DNA of 38,461 nucleotides from JACRCE01 sp038043305 (GTDB lineage: Bacteria; Desulfobacterota; GWC2-55-46): assembly GCA_038043305.1 (NCBI GenBank), contig JBBTCG010000111.1:1-38461 (forward strand). Direction: 5' to 3'. Below, in pieces: positions 6,699 to 14,359 of the stretch. Under the pieces are notes generated by a model that saw only the letters and a list, made by a program, of their open reading frames with translations, did no database searches and had not been told where the DNA came from. Both the position numbers and the translations under genes were made by a program. Within the stretch, counting starts at the first letter, position 1. Each line of letters starts with the position of its first letter.

Positions 6699-7568
6699 AT
6701 GAATAAACATCGTCATAACATCGTCAAGAGAGACAAGATTACCTTTCCGTTCCCGGCAAGATGGCTTGTCGTGATCATTGCGGCTCTGTTTCTGGCCGGC
6801 TGCCACGCGTCGATAAGCAGAGTCGAGCTTCACCCGACGCAGCCAACGGTATGCGACACCACAGTAACCCCGAATGTCTGCGGTGTCTGGGATAATCAGC
6901 CGGTCTGGTTTAATGTCCGTGGCACGGGAAACTGTGATCCCGGTCCGGTGTTCGTGAAATGCGGCAATGGACTCAATATTCGCGAGGGCAACCAGCCTTT
7001 TAATTTCGGCCAACCCCCGACTGACGCGGCGTATCAGGTCACATGCGATTATAGTACCGGATGGCCTGGCCCGAAAACAGTAAGGGCGTATTCCAACGGC
7101 TCTGATTGTGTCAACGAGGCAACGCTGCGCGTCAACGTGATGAAGGTTACGGCTGGCCATCCTCACTCGGACTTCCAACTCGCTTACTTCGGTCAGCAAC
7201 TGCCGCCGAGCGTTTGCAACCGGGTGCCAAACGTCGCTCTCCCGCTTCGTTCGAATACGAGGGTGATCATCAAGACCAACCCTGACCCGAATGTAAAGAT
7301 AAACTTCGGCTGTTTGTTTAACGGGTGTATATACGACGCTGATGGCGAGCCTAATTCGAGCGCTCCGGCAGGCTTTCCATTCCCGGGGTTTCGTAAGTAC
7401 TCTCTTGTCTTCCGCATTGGGTATCAGGTCGTACAGGGCGGAACCGATATGAATTTTATTACGAATCAGGGCGGCCACCTTGAGGTCTGCGTCAACGACG
7501 ACGTCCTACCCGACAACACCGGAGCATGGGGAATCGGCATATCGGTGGACGAGTCTCAGGCGCCGTAA
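6699..7568 (+). CDS. Cys-rich lipoprotein with C-terminal PA-IL (LecA)-like lectin domain
   Basis: A predicted 289-residue lipoprotein. The ATG at 6699 has GGAG six bases upstream and leads into a signal with lipobox LAGC (Cys35); a start at 6627 would bury that signal. The middle (about residues 45-170) is rich in cysteines, many spaced like disulfide pairs, and looks like one or two beta-sandwich modules. The last 110 residues resemble PA-IL, the galactophilic lectin of Pseudomonas: a YDADG segment, a hydrophobic SLVFRIG strand, and a final VCVNDD...DNTGAW segment matching the lectin's Asn/Asp calcium-site region. Function would be surface carbohydrate binding; this is inference from motifs. 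It is flanked by non-coding DNA. Confidence 0.7.
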   Translation: MNKHRHNIVKRDKITFPFPARWLVVIIAALFLAGCHASISRVELHPTQPTVCDTTVTPNVCGVWDNQPVWFNVRGTGNCDPGPVFVKCGNGLNIREGNQPFNFGQPPTDAAYQVTCDYSTGWPGPKTVRAYSNGSDCVNEATLRVNVMKVTAGHPHSDFQLAYFGQQLPPSVCNRVPNVALPLRSNTRVIIKTNPDPNVKINFGCLFNGCIYDADGEPNSSAPAGFPFPGFRKYSLVFRIGYQVVQGGTDMNFITNQGGHLEVCVNDDVLPDNTGAWGIGISVDESQAP

Positions 7569-7619
7569 CAGGTAGTTCCGGCTGATGTGCGGTCTTTGTC
7601 TTCAAACATGCGGTTTCGC

Positions 7620-7648
7620 AGGGTGGGCGTTGCCCACCCTTTACCGCC
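7620..7648. repeat. GGGTGGGC palindrome, copy 1 (likely bidirectional transcript end)
   Basis: AGGGTGGGC (7620-7628) pairs perfectly with GCCCACCCT (7632-7640), followed by TTTACCGC. The same 9-bp palindrome and tail occur at 9373-9401. This copy lies between two convergent genes (lectin-like lipoprotein and pentahaem cytochrome), a position that suits a transcript end, though the T run is short. Confidence 0.7.
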
Positions 7649-7663
7649 TTAGCTCTGCTCGTT

Positions 7664-8833
7664 TCATGCTGGGTCGAGCGGTATCTCTTCCCTGAACAAC
7701 AGGTATCCTGAATCAGAGGTGTTTTTATAAGCCTCTTTCAACTTGAGTGTGCTCATTGTTGAGCCAAGGGTTCTGAGAGCCGACGCGAAAAACCCGTTGT
7801 AAAACTCATCGGGCAGGACATGCACCTCAATGACAAGTTCTCTTGCCTTTACAGGCCGTTTGATCCGGTAGTCGAACTCATAGCTGCCCATCGGCGGTAT
7901 CCTCGTGTCCGATGTCTCCTCCGAGAGGTCCAGCGCCACCTTCCTGCCGATTGATCCCTCTTTAAGCGTGTTAGCGAGCGTCTTTCCGTTTGCATCGGTC
8001 AGAAACCCTTTAACAACCACCCGCGGCGTTGCATACGTTGGGAAGTAATGGCCTGTGCCTGAGTTGGTAATCCTGAGATTGACGATTACGCCGGACTTGG
8101 ACGCCGACTTCTTGACCTCAAACGTAACGCCGCTTTTGACCATTTGCAGGTCATGGATACCCCTGAAAAGGTGTCTCTTCCCCGGCATATGACAGTTTTG
8201 ACAGGTGATGTTGTTTTTCCCGTAATCGCTCTCCTTCCACTCGTTGTATGTGTTGACGAGAGGTTTGCCGTTGAGCGCATATCCTTCATCAAGCTGATGG
8301 CACGCGGCGCAGAATTCGGCCTTTTCAAAGAAGTCCGCTTGGTTCGAGGCATGTCCGTTTGAGGCGTCTTTTTGCCCGCTTCGCCCGTTTGGGCCGAATA
8401 CGCCGCCTTTCCTTACATGACATGCGGCGCAGCTTACGCCGGATGATTGCAGTCTTGTGTCGAATCCCGTGTTTGCCGCATAAGTCGTCTCCCCGGCGCC
8501 GTTCTTTTCTATGACCTCGCTCTGAAGCGCAAGCGGCGCATGACAGTAATAGCAGGACACGGCTGTTTGTGGGTCGGCCTTGGCGTCAAGCTGGGCCGTT
8601 AGACCCGGCCCAACGCTTTTGCTGTGCAGCGCCGCCTTCCAGTCGTCATACTGTGCCTTATGGCATTGCGCGCAACTCTCAGGATAAAGGTCATCAGCGG
8701 GGCCGCCATAAGAGGCGTCTACCGGTCTTTTCCAGTGTCCTGACAGGTCGGCCTCTGCTCCGAAGGCCTCAAACGTAGAGGCTGAAGCGAGGAGGAGCGT
8801 GAAGAGAACTATCTTCATTAATTGAGAGGCCAT
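7664..8833 (-). CDS. periplasmic pentahaem cytochrome c
   Basis: A secreted electron-transfer protein of 389 residues. A signal peptide ends near residue 25. Five CXXCH haem-attachment motifs follow at Cys54, Cys94, Cys135, Cys175 and Cys211 within about 160 residues. The last 160 residues hold no haem motif and look like a beta-sandwich (GTGHYFPTYATPR, DTRIPP). This layout resembles the large cytochrome c554-like multihaem group, but I cannot assign a substrate. The ATG at 8833 has AAGGTAGG just upstream and overlaps the ribosome-binding zone of the preceding monohaem gene end (8837), so the two are coupled. ResB/CcsA at 35.7-38.0 kb could attach its haems. Confidence 0.9.
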   Translation of the reverse strand: MASQLMKIVLFTLLLASASTFEAFGAEADLSGHWKRPVDASYGGPADDLYPESCAQCHKAQYDDWKAALHSKSVGPGLTAQLDAKADPQTAVSCYYCHAPLALQSEVIEKNGAGETTYAANTGFDTRLQSSGVSCAACHVRKGGVFGPNGRSGQKDASNGHASNQADFFEKAEFCAACHQLDEGYALNGKPLVNTYNEWKESDYGKNNITCQNCHMPGKRHLFRGIHDLQMVKSGVTFEVKKSASKSGVIVNLRITNSGTGHYFPTYATPRVVVKGFLTDANGKTLANTLKEGSIGRKVALDLSEETSDTRIPPMGSYEFDYRIKRPVKARELVIEVHVLPDEFYNGFFASALRTLGSTMSTLKLKEAYKNTSDSGYLLFREEIPLDPA

Positions 8834-8836
8834 GTC

Positions 8837-9334
8837 CTACCTTGCTCCGCATGGGTTTTTCATGGCGCATGGGTTAACCACAGCCGCGTCCTCTTTCGCA
8901 TTTGCCGCCGCATAAGCGGCAATGGCGGTCATCTCCTGAGAGTTCCATGCAAGGGGTTTGCCTTTCATCGGGTTTAACATGCAGAAGTTTATCATCTGAT
9001 CCAGCGTAACGATGTCTCCCGTCATCCTGATGTACTTTGGAAATGGCTCCTTCTTGAGTCCTGCGCCGTTGGCATGACATGTGGCGCATGAACTGCCGGA
9101 GGCCCCGATCGCCGTTGAAGTCCACAGCGCCTCGCCCATCTTCATAAGCGAGGCCGAATCCTTTATCGCCTTTTTTCTAATCGGAGTTGTCCCTGCGGCG
9201 CATGGGTTCTTTATCGAGCACGGATTGCCTTCCCTTACTGATTGCACGCCCTGTGAAGGCTCGGCGGCAATCGTCATGGATGCAAAGGCAAAGAAGGTTA
9301 TCACCATCAGCAATGCGGCTAATCTGTTTTTCAT
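8837..9334 (-). CDS. monohaem cytochrome c with NPCxxKNPC cysteine motifs
   Basis: A 165-residue exported cytochrome. The ATG at 9334 is preferred because AAGGAG lies eight bases upstream and the product then starts with a clean signal peptide (about residues 1-24). One CXXCH haem motif sits at Cys83-His87, and a later MINFCMLNPMKGKPL segment (about 114-128) may supply the distal ligand; that segment recalls the SoxA/TsdA cytochromes. A cysteine pair motif NPCxxKNPC appears both before (Cys39, Cys45) and after (Cys156, Cys162) the haem domain. Its end lies three bases from the pentahaem gene start, so they probably act as redox partners. Substrate unknown. Confidence 0.85.
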   Translation of the reverse strand: MKNRLAALLMVITFFAFASMTIAAEPSQGVQSVREGNPCSIKNPCAAGTTPIRKKAIKDSASLMKMGEALWTSTAIGASGSSCATCHANGAGLKKEPFPKYIRMTGDIVTLDQMINFCMLNPMKGKPLAWNSQEMTAIAAYAAANAKEDAAVVNPCAMKNPCGAR

Positions 9335-9372
9335 TAAAATACTCCTTAAGTGTTGTATTGTGCGATTTTTAT

Positions 9373-9401
9373 AGGGTGGGCAATGCCCACCCTTTACCGC
9401 T
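9373..9401. repeat. GGGTGGGC palindrome, copy 2
   Basis: AGGGTGGGC (9373-9381) pairs with GCCCACCCT (9385-9393) and is followed by TTTACCGC, as at 7620-7648. The copies have the same orientation by their tails and bracket the two cytochrome genes. This one lies between the SEC-C gene stop and the monohaem cytochrome start. Confidence 0.75.
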
Positions 9402-9404
9402 TTT

Positions 9405-9569
9405 TCAGCAGCAGGCGCGCTTGCCGGACTTCTTGTAACAGCATTCAGACGCCTTTTTACCGGAGCCGCAGCAGCAGGGTTCATTGCCGCCGCAGCAATC
9501 GCCGTATTTCTTTCCTGAGCCGCATGGGCACAAGGCGTTAAACTTCTCTTCTTTGGTCTGTTTCACCAT
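9405..9569 (-). CDS. 54-residue double SEC-C zinc-binding microprotein
   Basis: A short gene carrying two SEC-C type metal-binding motifs in tandem: CPCGSGKKYGDCC (residues 14-26) and CCCGSGKKASECC (32-44), with a Cys-Cys C-terminus. SEC-C motifs bind zinc, for example at the C-terminus of SecA, where they contact SecB and ribosomes. Here the protein is almost nothing but the motif. The start is firm: AAAGGAGGT at 9577-9585 lies seven bases before the ATG. It may be cotranscribed with the downstream cytochromes. Role unknown; a metal chaperone or metallothionein-like function is speculation. Confidence 0.85.
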   Translation of the reverse strand: MVKQTKEEKFNALCPCGSGKKYGDCCGGNEPCCCGSGKKASECCYKKSGKRACC

Positions 9570-9613
9570 GACCTGCACCTCCTTTCAAACAAGAGTATTT
9601 AATGACAGCCGGA

Positions 9614-9642
9614 AACTCCCCGCGCTCATGGCGCAGGGAGTT
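9614..9642. other. hairpin in the SEC-C gene upstream region
   Basis: AACTCCC (9614-9620) pairs with GGGAGTT (9636-9642), with an inner GCGC/GCGC pair (9622-9625 with 9631-9634). On the plus strand TTCACTCTTTTC follows, but there is no upstream plus-strand gene to terminate. On the minus strand it lies 45 bases before the SEC-C start and could be a leader structure. The rest of 9643-9771 shows nothing I can assign. Confidence 0.4.
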
Positions 9643-9771
9643 CACTCTTTTCATTGTGGAGTATAGCAGGAAAAACATGGAAGATCGGAAAGTTTGTCAA
9701 GACTTATTCATGCGAGAAAGAGCCCCGCCGCAGTACATCATAGCCGCCTGACCCTGAACGCCCTATTTCCC

Positions 9772-9801
9772 TTGCCGTTTCCCCGTTTATTCGGATATAA
9801 T
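9772..9801 (+). promoter_or_regulatory. sigma70-type promoter of the ispA-dxs operon
   Basis: TTGCCG (9772-9777), an 18-bp spacer and a perfect TATAAT (9796-9801) place a start site near 9808, about 37 nt before the ispA start. It is the only good promoter I see before the long plus-strand gene run to 21328. Confidence 0.65.
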
Positions 9802-9844
9802 AAAATATGATGGGCATACGGTATCTGCCGCCATTCGGAGCAAT

Positions 9845-10753
9845 GTGGATATAAAACAGTACATGGCCTCAAAGGCCGAGATGGTGAATAAAAGGCTTAA
9901 AGAGCTGCTTGTCAGGGAGGACGAATATCCTCAAAGCGTTCATAAGGCCATGCACTATAGTCTCTTTGCCGGAGGCAAGCGCCTCCGTCCAGTGCTTGCG
10001 TTGGCGTCGTCCGAGGCCGTCGGAGCCGACTGCTCCGCGGCTATTGACGCGGCTTGCGCCATCGAGTGCATACATACATATTCGCTCATACATGACGACC
10101 TGCCCGCCATTGACAATGACGATCTGAGGCGCGGCGCTCCGACGTGCCATAAGGCGTTCGGCGAGGCCCACGCCATACTTGCCGGGGACGCCCTCCTTAC
10201 GGCGGCCTTTGAGATAATGGCCGGGATAAACATGCCCTCGCGTGTATTTAGCGGGGGACTCTCCGGCAACGGAAGAGCGCTTCAGGTAATATCCGAGGTA
10301 GCACGCGCCGCAGGTTCCATCGGCATGATAGGCGGACAGGTGGTGGACATAGAGTCCGAGGGTAAGGACATATCCTTCCCTGAGCTTGAGTATATGCACA
10401 TACATAAGACAGGCGCCTTGATAGTCGCGTCGGTGAGAAGCGGCGCGCTCCTTGGCGGTGCGTCTGGCGAAGAGATGACCTCGCTCACGCGCTACGCCGA
10501 GGCCGTGGGACTTGCCTTCCAGATAGCCGACGACCTGCTTGACGTGGAGGGTTCAGAACAGGCGATGGGCAAACATACCGGGTCCGACAGGAAAAAAGGC
10601 AAGGCCACGTATCCGGCGATAATGGGTGTTCAGGAGTCAAGACAAAGGGCAACGGACCTTGCCGGCCGCGCCATCTCGTCATTGGAAGGTTTCGGGACGG
10701 ACGCTTCGGCGTTGCGCTCCATAGCCGCATATATCGTGTCGCGGGACAGATGA
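9845..10753 (+). CDS. ispA: polyprenyl synthetase (farnesyl diphosphate synthase type)
   Basis: It condenses isopentenyl diphosphate with allylic diphosphates to make farnesyl (or geranylgeranyl) diphosphate in the cytoplasm. The 302-residue protein has the first Asp-rich motif HDDLPAID (Asp84, Asp85, Asp90), with the two-residue insert typical of bacterial enzymes, and the second Asp-rich motif FQIADDLLD (Asp229, Asp230, Asp233). The GTG at 9845 is chosen, with GGAG five bases upstream; an in-frame ATG at 9863 is the alternative. It overlaps dxs by ATGA, so precursor supply and chain building are coupled. xseA/xseB, which often precede ispA, are absent here. Chain length cannot be fixed by eye. 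Confidence 0.93.
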   Translation: MDIKQYMASKAEMVNKRLKELLVREDEYPQSVHKAMHYSLFAGGKRLRPVLALASSEAVGADCSAAIDAACAIECIHTYSLIHDDLPAIDNDDLRRGAPTCHKAFGEAHAILAGDALLTAAFEIMAGINMPSRVFSGGLSGNGRALQVISEVARAAGSIGMIGGQVVDIESEGKDISFPELEYMHIHKTGALIVASVRSGALLGGASGEEMTSLTRYAEAVGLAFQIADDLLDVEGSEQAMGKHTGSDRKKGKATYPAIMGVQESRQRATDLAGRAISSLEGFGTDASALRSIAAYIVSRDR

Positions 10754-12657
10754 ACTTAATGGACAACATCCTTGAACATATAGATTCGCCTGAAGACCTG
10801 AAGAGGCTTGATATCGGCGAGCTTGTGCGTCTTGCCGTTGAACTCCGTGAGTTTATCATATCAAACGTATCCTCAACCGGAGGTCATCTCGCCTCAAGCC
10901 TTGGCGCGGTCGAGCTTGCCATTGCCCTGCATTACGTCTTCAATGCCCCGGCGGACAAGATCGTCTGGGACGTTGGACATCAGGCTTACGCTCACAAGAT
11001 ACTTACGGGCAGGAAAGACCGGTTTCATACGCTTCGCCGGTTGAACGGCATCAGCGGTTTTCCGCGCCCAGCCGAGAGCGTCTATGACGCATTCGGCGCA
11101 GGCCATTCGTCCACGTCAATATCCGCGGCGCTCGGCATGGCTGCGGCGCGAGACCTCTCCGGCGGAGATAACAAGGTGGTTGCCGTGATAGGCGACGGTT
11201 CGCTTACCGCAGGCATCGCCTTTGAGGGTCTTAATCAGGCTGGACATCTGAAAAAAGACATCATCGTGGTCTTGAACGACAACGAGATGAGCATCTCTCC
11301 AAACGTCGGCGCGCTTTCGTCGTTTCTCAGCAGGAAGATAACCGGCAGGTTCGCCACCAAGGTGAAAAAAGAGGTCGAGGGTTTTATGAAGACCATCCCG
11401 ATGATAGGCGACAGGCTTCTCAGCGTGGCGAGGCGAGCCGAGGACGCGCTCATCGCGTTTCTTACTCCGGGGATGCTGTTCGAGGGGCTTGGCTTCCATT
11501 ACGCGGGGCCTGTTGACGGCCACGACATGCAGGCGCTCGTTGGCGCATTTCAGGATGCTATCTGCCTGAAAGGCCCAGTGCTTCTGCACGTGCTCACCAA
11601 GAAGGGCAAGGGGTATGCCCCGGCTGAGAAGGACTCAGCGGCCTTTCATGGCGTTGGGGCTTTTGACGTTACGACCGGCGCCGCACTAAAGCCTTCCAAG
11701 CCGTCGTATACCAACGTATTCAGTTCCACGCTGATAGAGTTGGCCCAGTTGGATAAGCGCGTAGTCGCCATAACCGCGGCCATGCCCGAGGGCACGGGGC
11801 TTGCCATGTTTTCCGAGCGTTTTCCCGATAGGTTCTTCGACGTGGGCATTGCCGAACAGCACGCCATTACCTTTGCCGCGGGTCTTGCGAAGGAAGGCTT
11901 TCTTCCTGTAACGGCCATCTACTCCACGTTTTTGCAAAGGGCTTATGATCAGGTGTTCCATGACGTCTGTCTTCAGAATCTTCCGGTGGTGTTTGCCCTT
12001 GACCGCGCCGGGCTTGTGGGACAGGACGGCGCGACTCACCACGGACTTTTCGATATCGCGTACCTGAGACACCTTCCGAACATGATAGTGGCCGCGCCAA
12101 AGGACGAGGCGGAGTTAAGGCATCTGCTCTACACCGCCGTAAGGTGCGGCTCTCCGATGGCCGTCCGGTATCCGAGGGGCAACTGTATAGGAGTGGACAT
12201 CTCCTCTCCTATGAAGGAGATACCGATAGGACGCGCCGAGACGCTTAAATCCGGGGACGACTTGACCATCCTTGCGCTTGGCACTATGGTTCAACCAAGC
12301 CTTGAGGCCGCCGAGCGTCTTGAGAAGTCGGGCATCAAGGCAGGCGTCGTAAACGTAAGATTCGTCAAGCCGCTTGACGAGGTCGTTGTACTCAATGCCG
12401 TAGCCTCGCGCTACGGCATAGTTACAGTCGAGGAAGGGGTGCTGATGGGAGGTTTCGGCAGCGCGGTGCTTGAACTGCTTGACGAACGAGGGGTGCGCTG
12501 CCCGGTAAAAAGATGCGGCGCGCCGGATGAGTATATCGAGCACGGAACGCAGGAGGAACTCAGGGCAATGCTTGGGTTGAACAGCGCAGGAATAGAGGCC
12601 GCTTGTCGCTCGCTCCTTCACACGGCCGCGCCTGTCAAGGCCGACGCGGCCTGTTAG
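10750..12657 (+). CDS. dxs: 1-deoxy-D-xylulose-5-phosphate synthase
   Basis: First enzyme of the methylerythritol phosphate isoprenoid pathway: thiamine-diphosphate-dependent condensation of pyruvate and glyceraldehyde 3-phosphate. The 635 residues match the family. Visible landmarks are VSSTGGHLASSLG near the N-terminus, the ThDP/metal motif GDGSLTAG with a downstream NDNEMSIS, the HVLTKKGKGY segment, and a transketolase-like C-terminal half with MPEGTGL and FDVGIAEQHA. The start overlaps ispA, and the next gene tlyA follows after 22 bp, an order (ispA-dxs-tlyA) common in bacteria. Confidence 0.97.
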   Translation: MNLMDNILEHIDSPEDLKRLDIGELVRLAVELREFIISNVSSTGGHLASSLGAVELAIALHYVFNAPADKIVWDVGHQAYAHKILTGRKDRFHTLRRLNGISGFPRPAESVYDAFGAGHSSTSISAALGMAAARDLSGGDNKVVAVIGDGSLTAGIAFEGLNQAGHLKKDIIVVLNDNEMSISPNVGALSSFLSRKITGRFATKVKKEVEGFMKTIPMIGDRLLSVARRAEDALIAFLTPGMLFEGLGFHYAGPVDGHDMQALVGAFQDAICLKGPVLLHVLTKKGKGYAPAEKDSAAFHGVGAFDVTTGAALKPSKPSYTNVFSSTLIELAQLDKRVVAITAAMPEGTGLAMFSERFPDRFFDVGIAEQHAITFAAGLAKEGFLPVTAIYSTFLQRAYDQVFHDVCLQNLPVVFALDRAGLVGQDGATHHGLFDIAYLRHLPNMIVAAPKDEAELRHLLYTAVRCGSPMAVRYPRGNCIGVDISSPMKEIPIGRAETLKSGDDLTILALGTMVQPSLEAAERLEKSGIKAGVVNVRFVKPLDEVVVLNAVASRYGIVTVEEGVLMGGFGSAVLELLDERGVRCPVKRCGAPDEYIEHGTQEELRAMLGLNSAGIEAACRSLLHTAAPVKADAAC

Positions 12658-12679
12658 ACGGCCATCTTTGGAGAGACGA

Positions 12680-13429
12680 TTGAAGACCGTTGCAGTTGCG
12701 AAAAAATCCCGCATTGATTCACTCGTGTTCGAGCGCGGCCTTGCGATGAGCATGACAAGGGCTGAGGCCCTTATCATGGCGGGCAAGGTCATTGTCAACG
12801 GACAGATGGTTGACAAACCCGGGACTCAGGTGCGCGTTGAAAGCGTTGTTACGCTCAAAGAATCCTTGCCGTTTGTGGGCAGGGGCGGGGTAAAGCTCGC
12901 TGGCGGCCTCGACGGCTTTGGCGTGGACGCATCTGGCGCGGTCTGCATGGACGTAGGTTCGTCCACCGGAGGTTTTACCGACTGTCTGTTGCAAAGGGGC
13001 GCGGCCTTTGTCTATGCAGTTGACGTCGGCAAAGGTCTGATGGATGCGCGCATCGCCTCCGATGACAGGGTGAGACTCATTGAGGGCGCTAACATTCGGT
13101 ACATGGAACGATCCGAGGTTGACAGGCCAATTGACATTGCCGTAATTGACGTATCGTTTATTTCGCTTGAGAAGGTGTTGCCGAAGGTAGTCGAGTTTGT
13201 CCGTCCAGACGGGACGATACTTGCGCTCATAAAGCCGCAGTTCGAGGTGGGCAAGGGAGATGTCGGCAAGGGCGGCATCGTAAAAGACCCGGAAAAGCAC
13301 AGGGCAACGGTTGAGAAGATACGCCGGTTTTCCGAGTCCATCGGACTTATCGCAACAGGGAACATGGAATCCCCGATTACCGGCGCAAAGGGTAATAGGG
13401 AGTTTTGGATATTGCTTAAACGGCCGTAG
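12680..13429 (+). CDS. tlyA: TlyA family rRNA methyltransferase (S4 + FtsJ-like)
   Basis: Predicted 2'-O-ribose methyltransferase acting on rRNA, as described for TlyA of other bacteria. An S4 RNA-binding domain covers about residues 8-65, followed by an FtsJ/Rossmann methyltransferase domain with the SAM loop DVGSSTGGFTDC and a later IKPQFE segment. I prefer the TTG at 12680 because GGAGAG lies just before it, giving 249 residues; a TTG at 12668 would add four. It is the third gene of the ispA-dxs-tlyA run. Whether it also acts as a haemolysin, as the old name suggests, cannot be judged. Confidence 0.9.
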   Translation: MKTVAVAKKSRIDSLVFERGLAMSMTRAEALIMAGKVIVNGQMVDKPGTQVRVESVVTLKESLPFVGRGGVKLAGGLDGFGVDASGAVCMDVGSSTGGFTDCLLQRGAAFVYAVDVGKGLMDARIASDDRVRLIEGANIRYMERSEVDRPIDIAVIDVSFISLEKVLPKVVEFVRPDGTILALIKPQFEVGKGDVGKGGIVKDPEKHRATVEKIRRFSESIGLIATGNMESPITGAKGNREFWILLKRP

Positions 13430-13457
13430 CACATAAAACCAAAGTGGCGGTGAAAAA

Positions 13458-14318
13458 ATGTACGAGATAACCGAAAAGGTCGAGCTGTCGCACACTGTCT
13501 ATTACTTCAAGGTACGGGCGCCTCGCATAGCAAAAAAGCGCAAGGCCGGGCAGTTTGTCGTCTTGCGGCTCAACGAGGCCGGAGAGCGCATACCGCTTAC
13601 CATAGTGGATTCCGATGAAGGGCAGGGCACTATCGGCCTCATCGTTCAGGAGGTCGGCAAGACAACGGCCATGCTCGGAAGGATGCGCGCGGGAGACAAT
13701 ATACTCGACGTCGTGGGGCCGCTCGGAAGGCCCACTCATATAGAGAACTACGGCATCGCCGTGTGCGTGGGAGGCGGCATAGGCGTTGCGCCGGTATTGC
13801 CTATTGCCGTGGCCATGAAACAGGCGGGCAACAAGGTAATTTCCATCATCGGCGCGAGGAATAAGGGGCTTTTGATCCTTGAAAAAGAGATGAAAGAGAC
13901 GTCCGATGAACTACATGTAACGACAGACGACGGCAGCTGCGGCCACCACGGTTTTGTAACGCAGGTTCTCCAGAGACTCATTGACGAGGGCGTGAGGATA
14001 TGCTGCGTCGTGGGTATCGGCCCAGTGCCAATGATGAAGGCGGTTGCGAACGTAACGAGGCCGCACAACATACTTACCTACGTCAGCCTCAATCCTATAA
14101 TGGTGGACGGCACCGGCATGTGCGGCGCGTGCAGGGTGAGCGTGGGCGGCGAGGTCAGATTCGTCTGTGTTGACGGCCCTGAGTTCAACGGCGCTGAGGT
14201 TGACTTCGACGAGCTGATACTCAGGAACCGAAGCTATCTCAAGGAAGAGAAGATGGCGATGGAAGAGGCCATGTACCATGAGGGCCCGAGGTGTTATGAG
14301 GGCGGCTCAAAGGGTTAA
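13458..14318 (+). CDS. nfnA: NfnA/SudB: small subunit of NADH-dependent ferredoxin:NADP+ oxidoreductase
   Basis: This 286-residue flavoprotein pairs with the next gene product in electron-bifurcating transhydrogenation between NADH, NADPH and ferredoxin (NfnAB; older name sulfide dehydrogenase SudBA). A ferredoxin-reductase-like FAD domain covers about residues 1-95, an NAD-binding domain with VGGGIGVAPV follows, and a [2Fe-2S] site is formed by the Cys cluster MCGACRVSV plus FVCVDGPEF near residue 220-240. Its Shine-Dalgarno is weak (GGCGGTG). nfnB starts 41 bp downstream. A dihydroorotate dehydrogenase electron-transfer subunit is a related family, but the partner gene decides. Confidence 0.92.
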   Translation: MYEITEKVELSHTVYYFKVRAPRIAKKRKAGQFVVLRLNEAGERIPLTIVDSDEGQGTIGLIVQEVGKTTAMLGRMRAGDNILDVVGPLGRPTHIENYGIAVCVGGGIGVAPVLPIAVAMKQAGNKVISIIGARNKGLLILEKEMKETSDELHVTTDDGSCGHHGFVTQVLQRLIDEGVRICCVVGIGPVPMMKAVANVTRPHNILTYVSLNPIMVDGTGMCGACRVSVGGEVRFVCVDGPEFNGAEVDFDELILRNRSYLKEEKMAMEEAMYHEGPRCYEGGSKG

Positions 14319-14359
14319 GCGGCGTTGACTAAAAATCAAACAACTTGAGGTGATATAAG

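Noticed and set aside
6549..7478. 309-codon minus-strand open frame
   Set aside because: It lies antisense over the lectin-like lipoprotein gene and has no ribosome-binding site, signal or recognisable motif; the plus frame has a lipobox and lectin features.
3032..7602. 15-base match TGCGGTCTTTGTCTT at 3033-3047 and 7588-7602
   Set aside because: A single 15-base match is expected about once by chance in a window this size, so it is not evidence of a repeat family by itself.
8837..9484. Longer start of the monohaem cytochrome at 9484
   Set aside because: It would place 50 residues before a clean signal peptide and overlap the SEC-C gene and a palindrome; the ATG at 9334 has a strong ribosome-binding site.
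9660..9699. TTGACA and TATACT on the minus strand as the SEC-C gene promoter
   Set aside because: The boxes are 29 bases apart, too far for one sigma70 promoter, and neither has a good partner at 16-18 bases.
12680..13429. TlyA as a haemolysin
   Set aside because: The S4 plus FtsJ architecture and SAM loop point to rRNA methylation; nothing in the sequence supports a pore-forming role.
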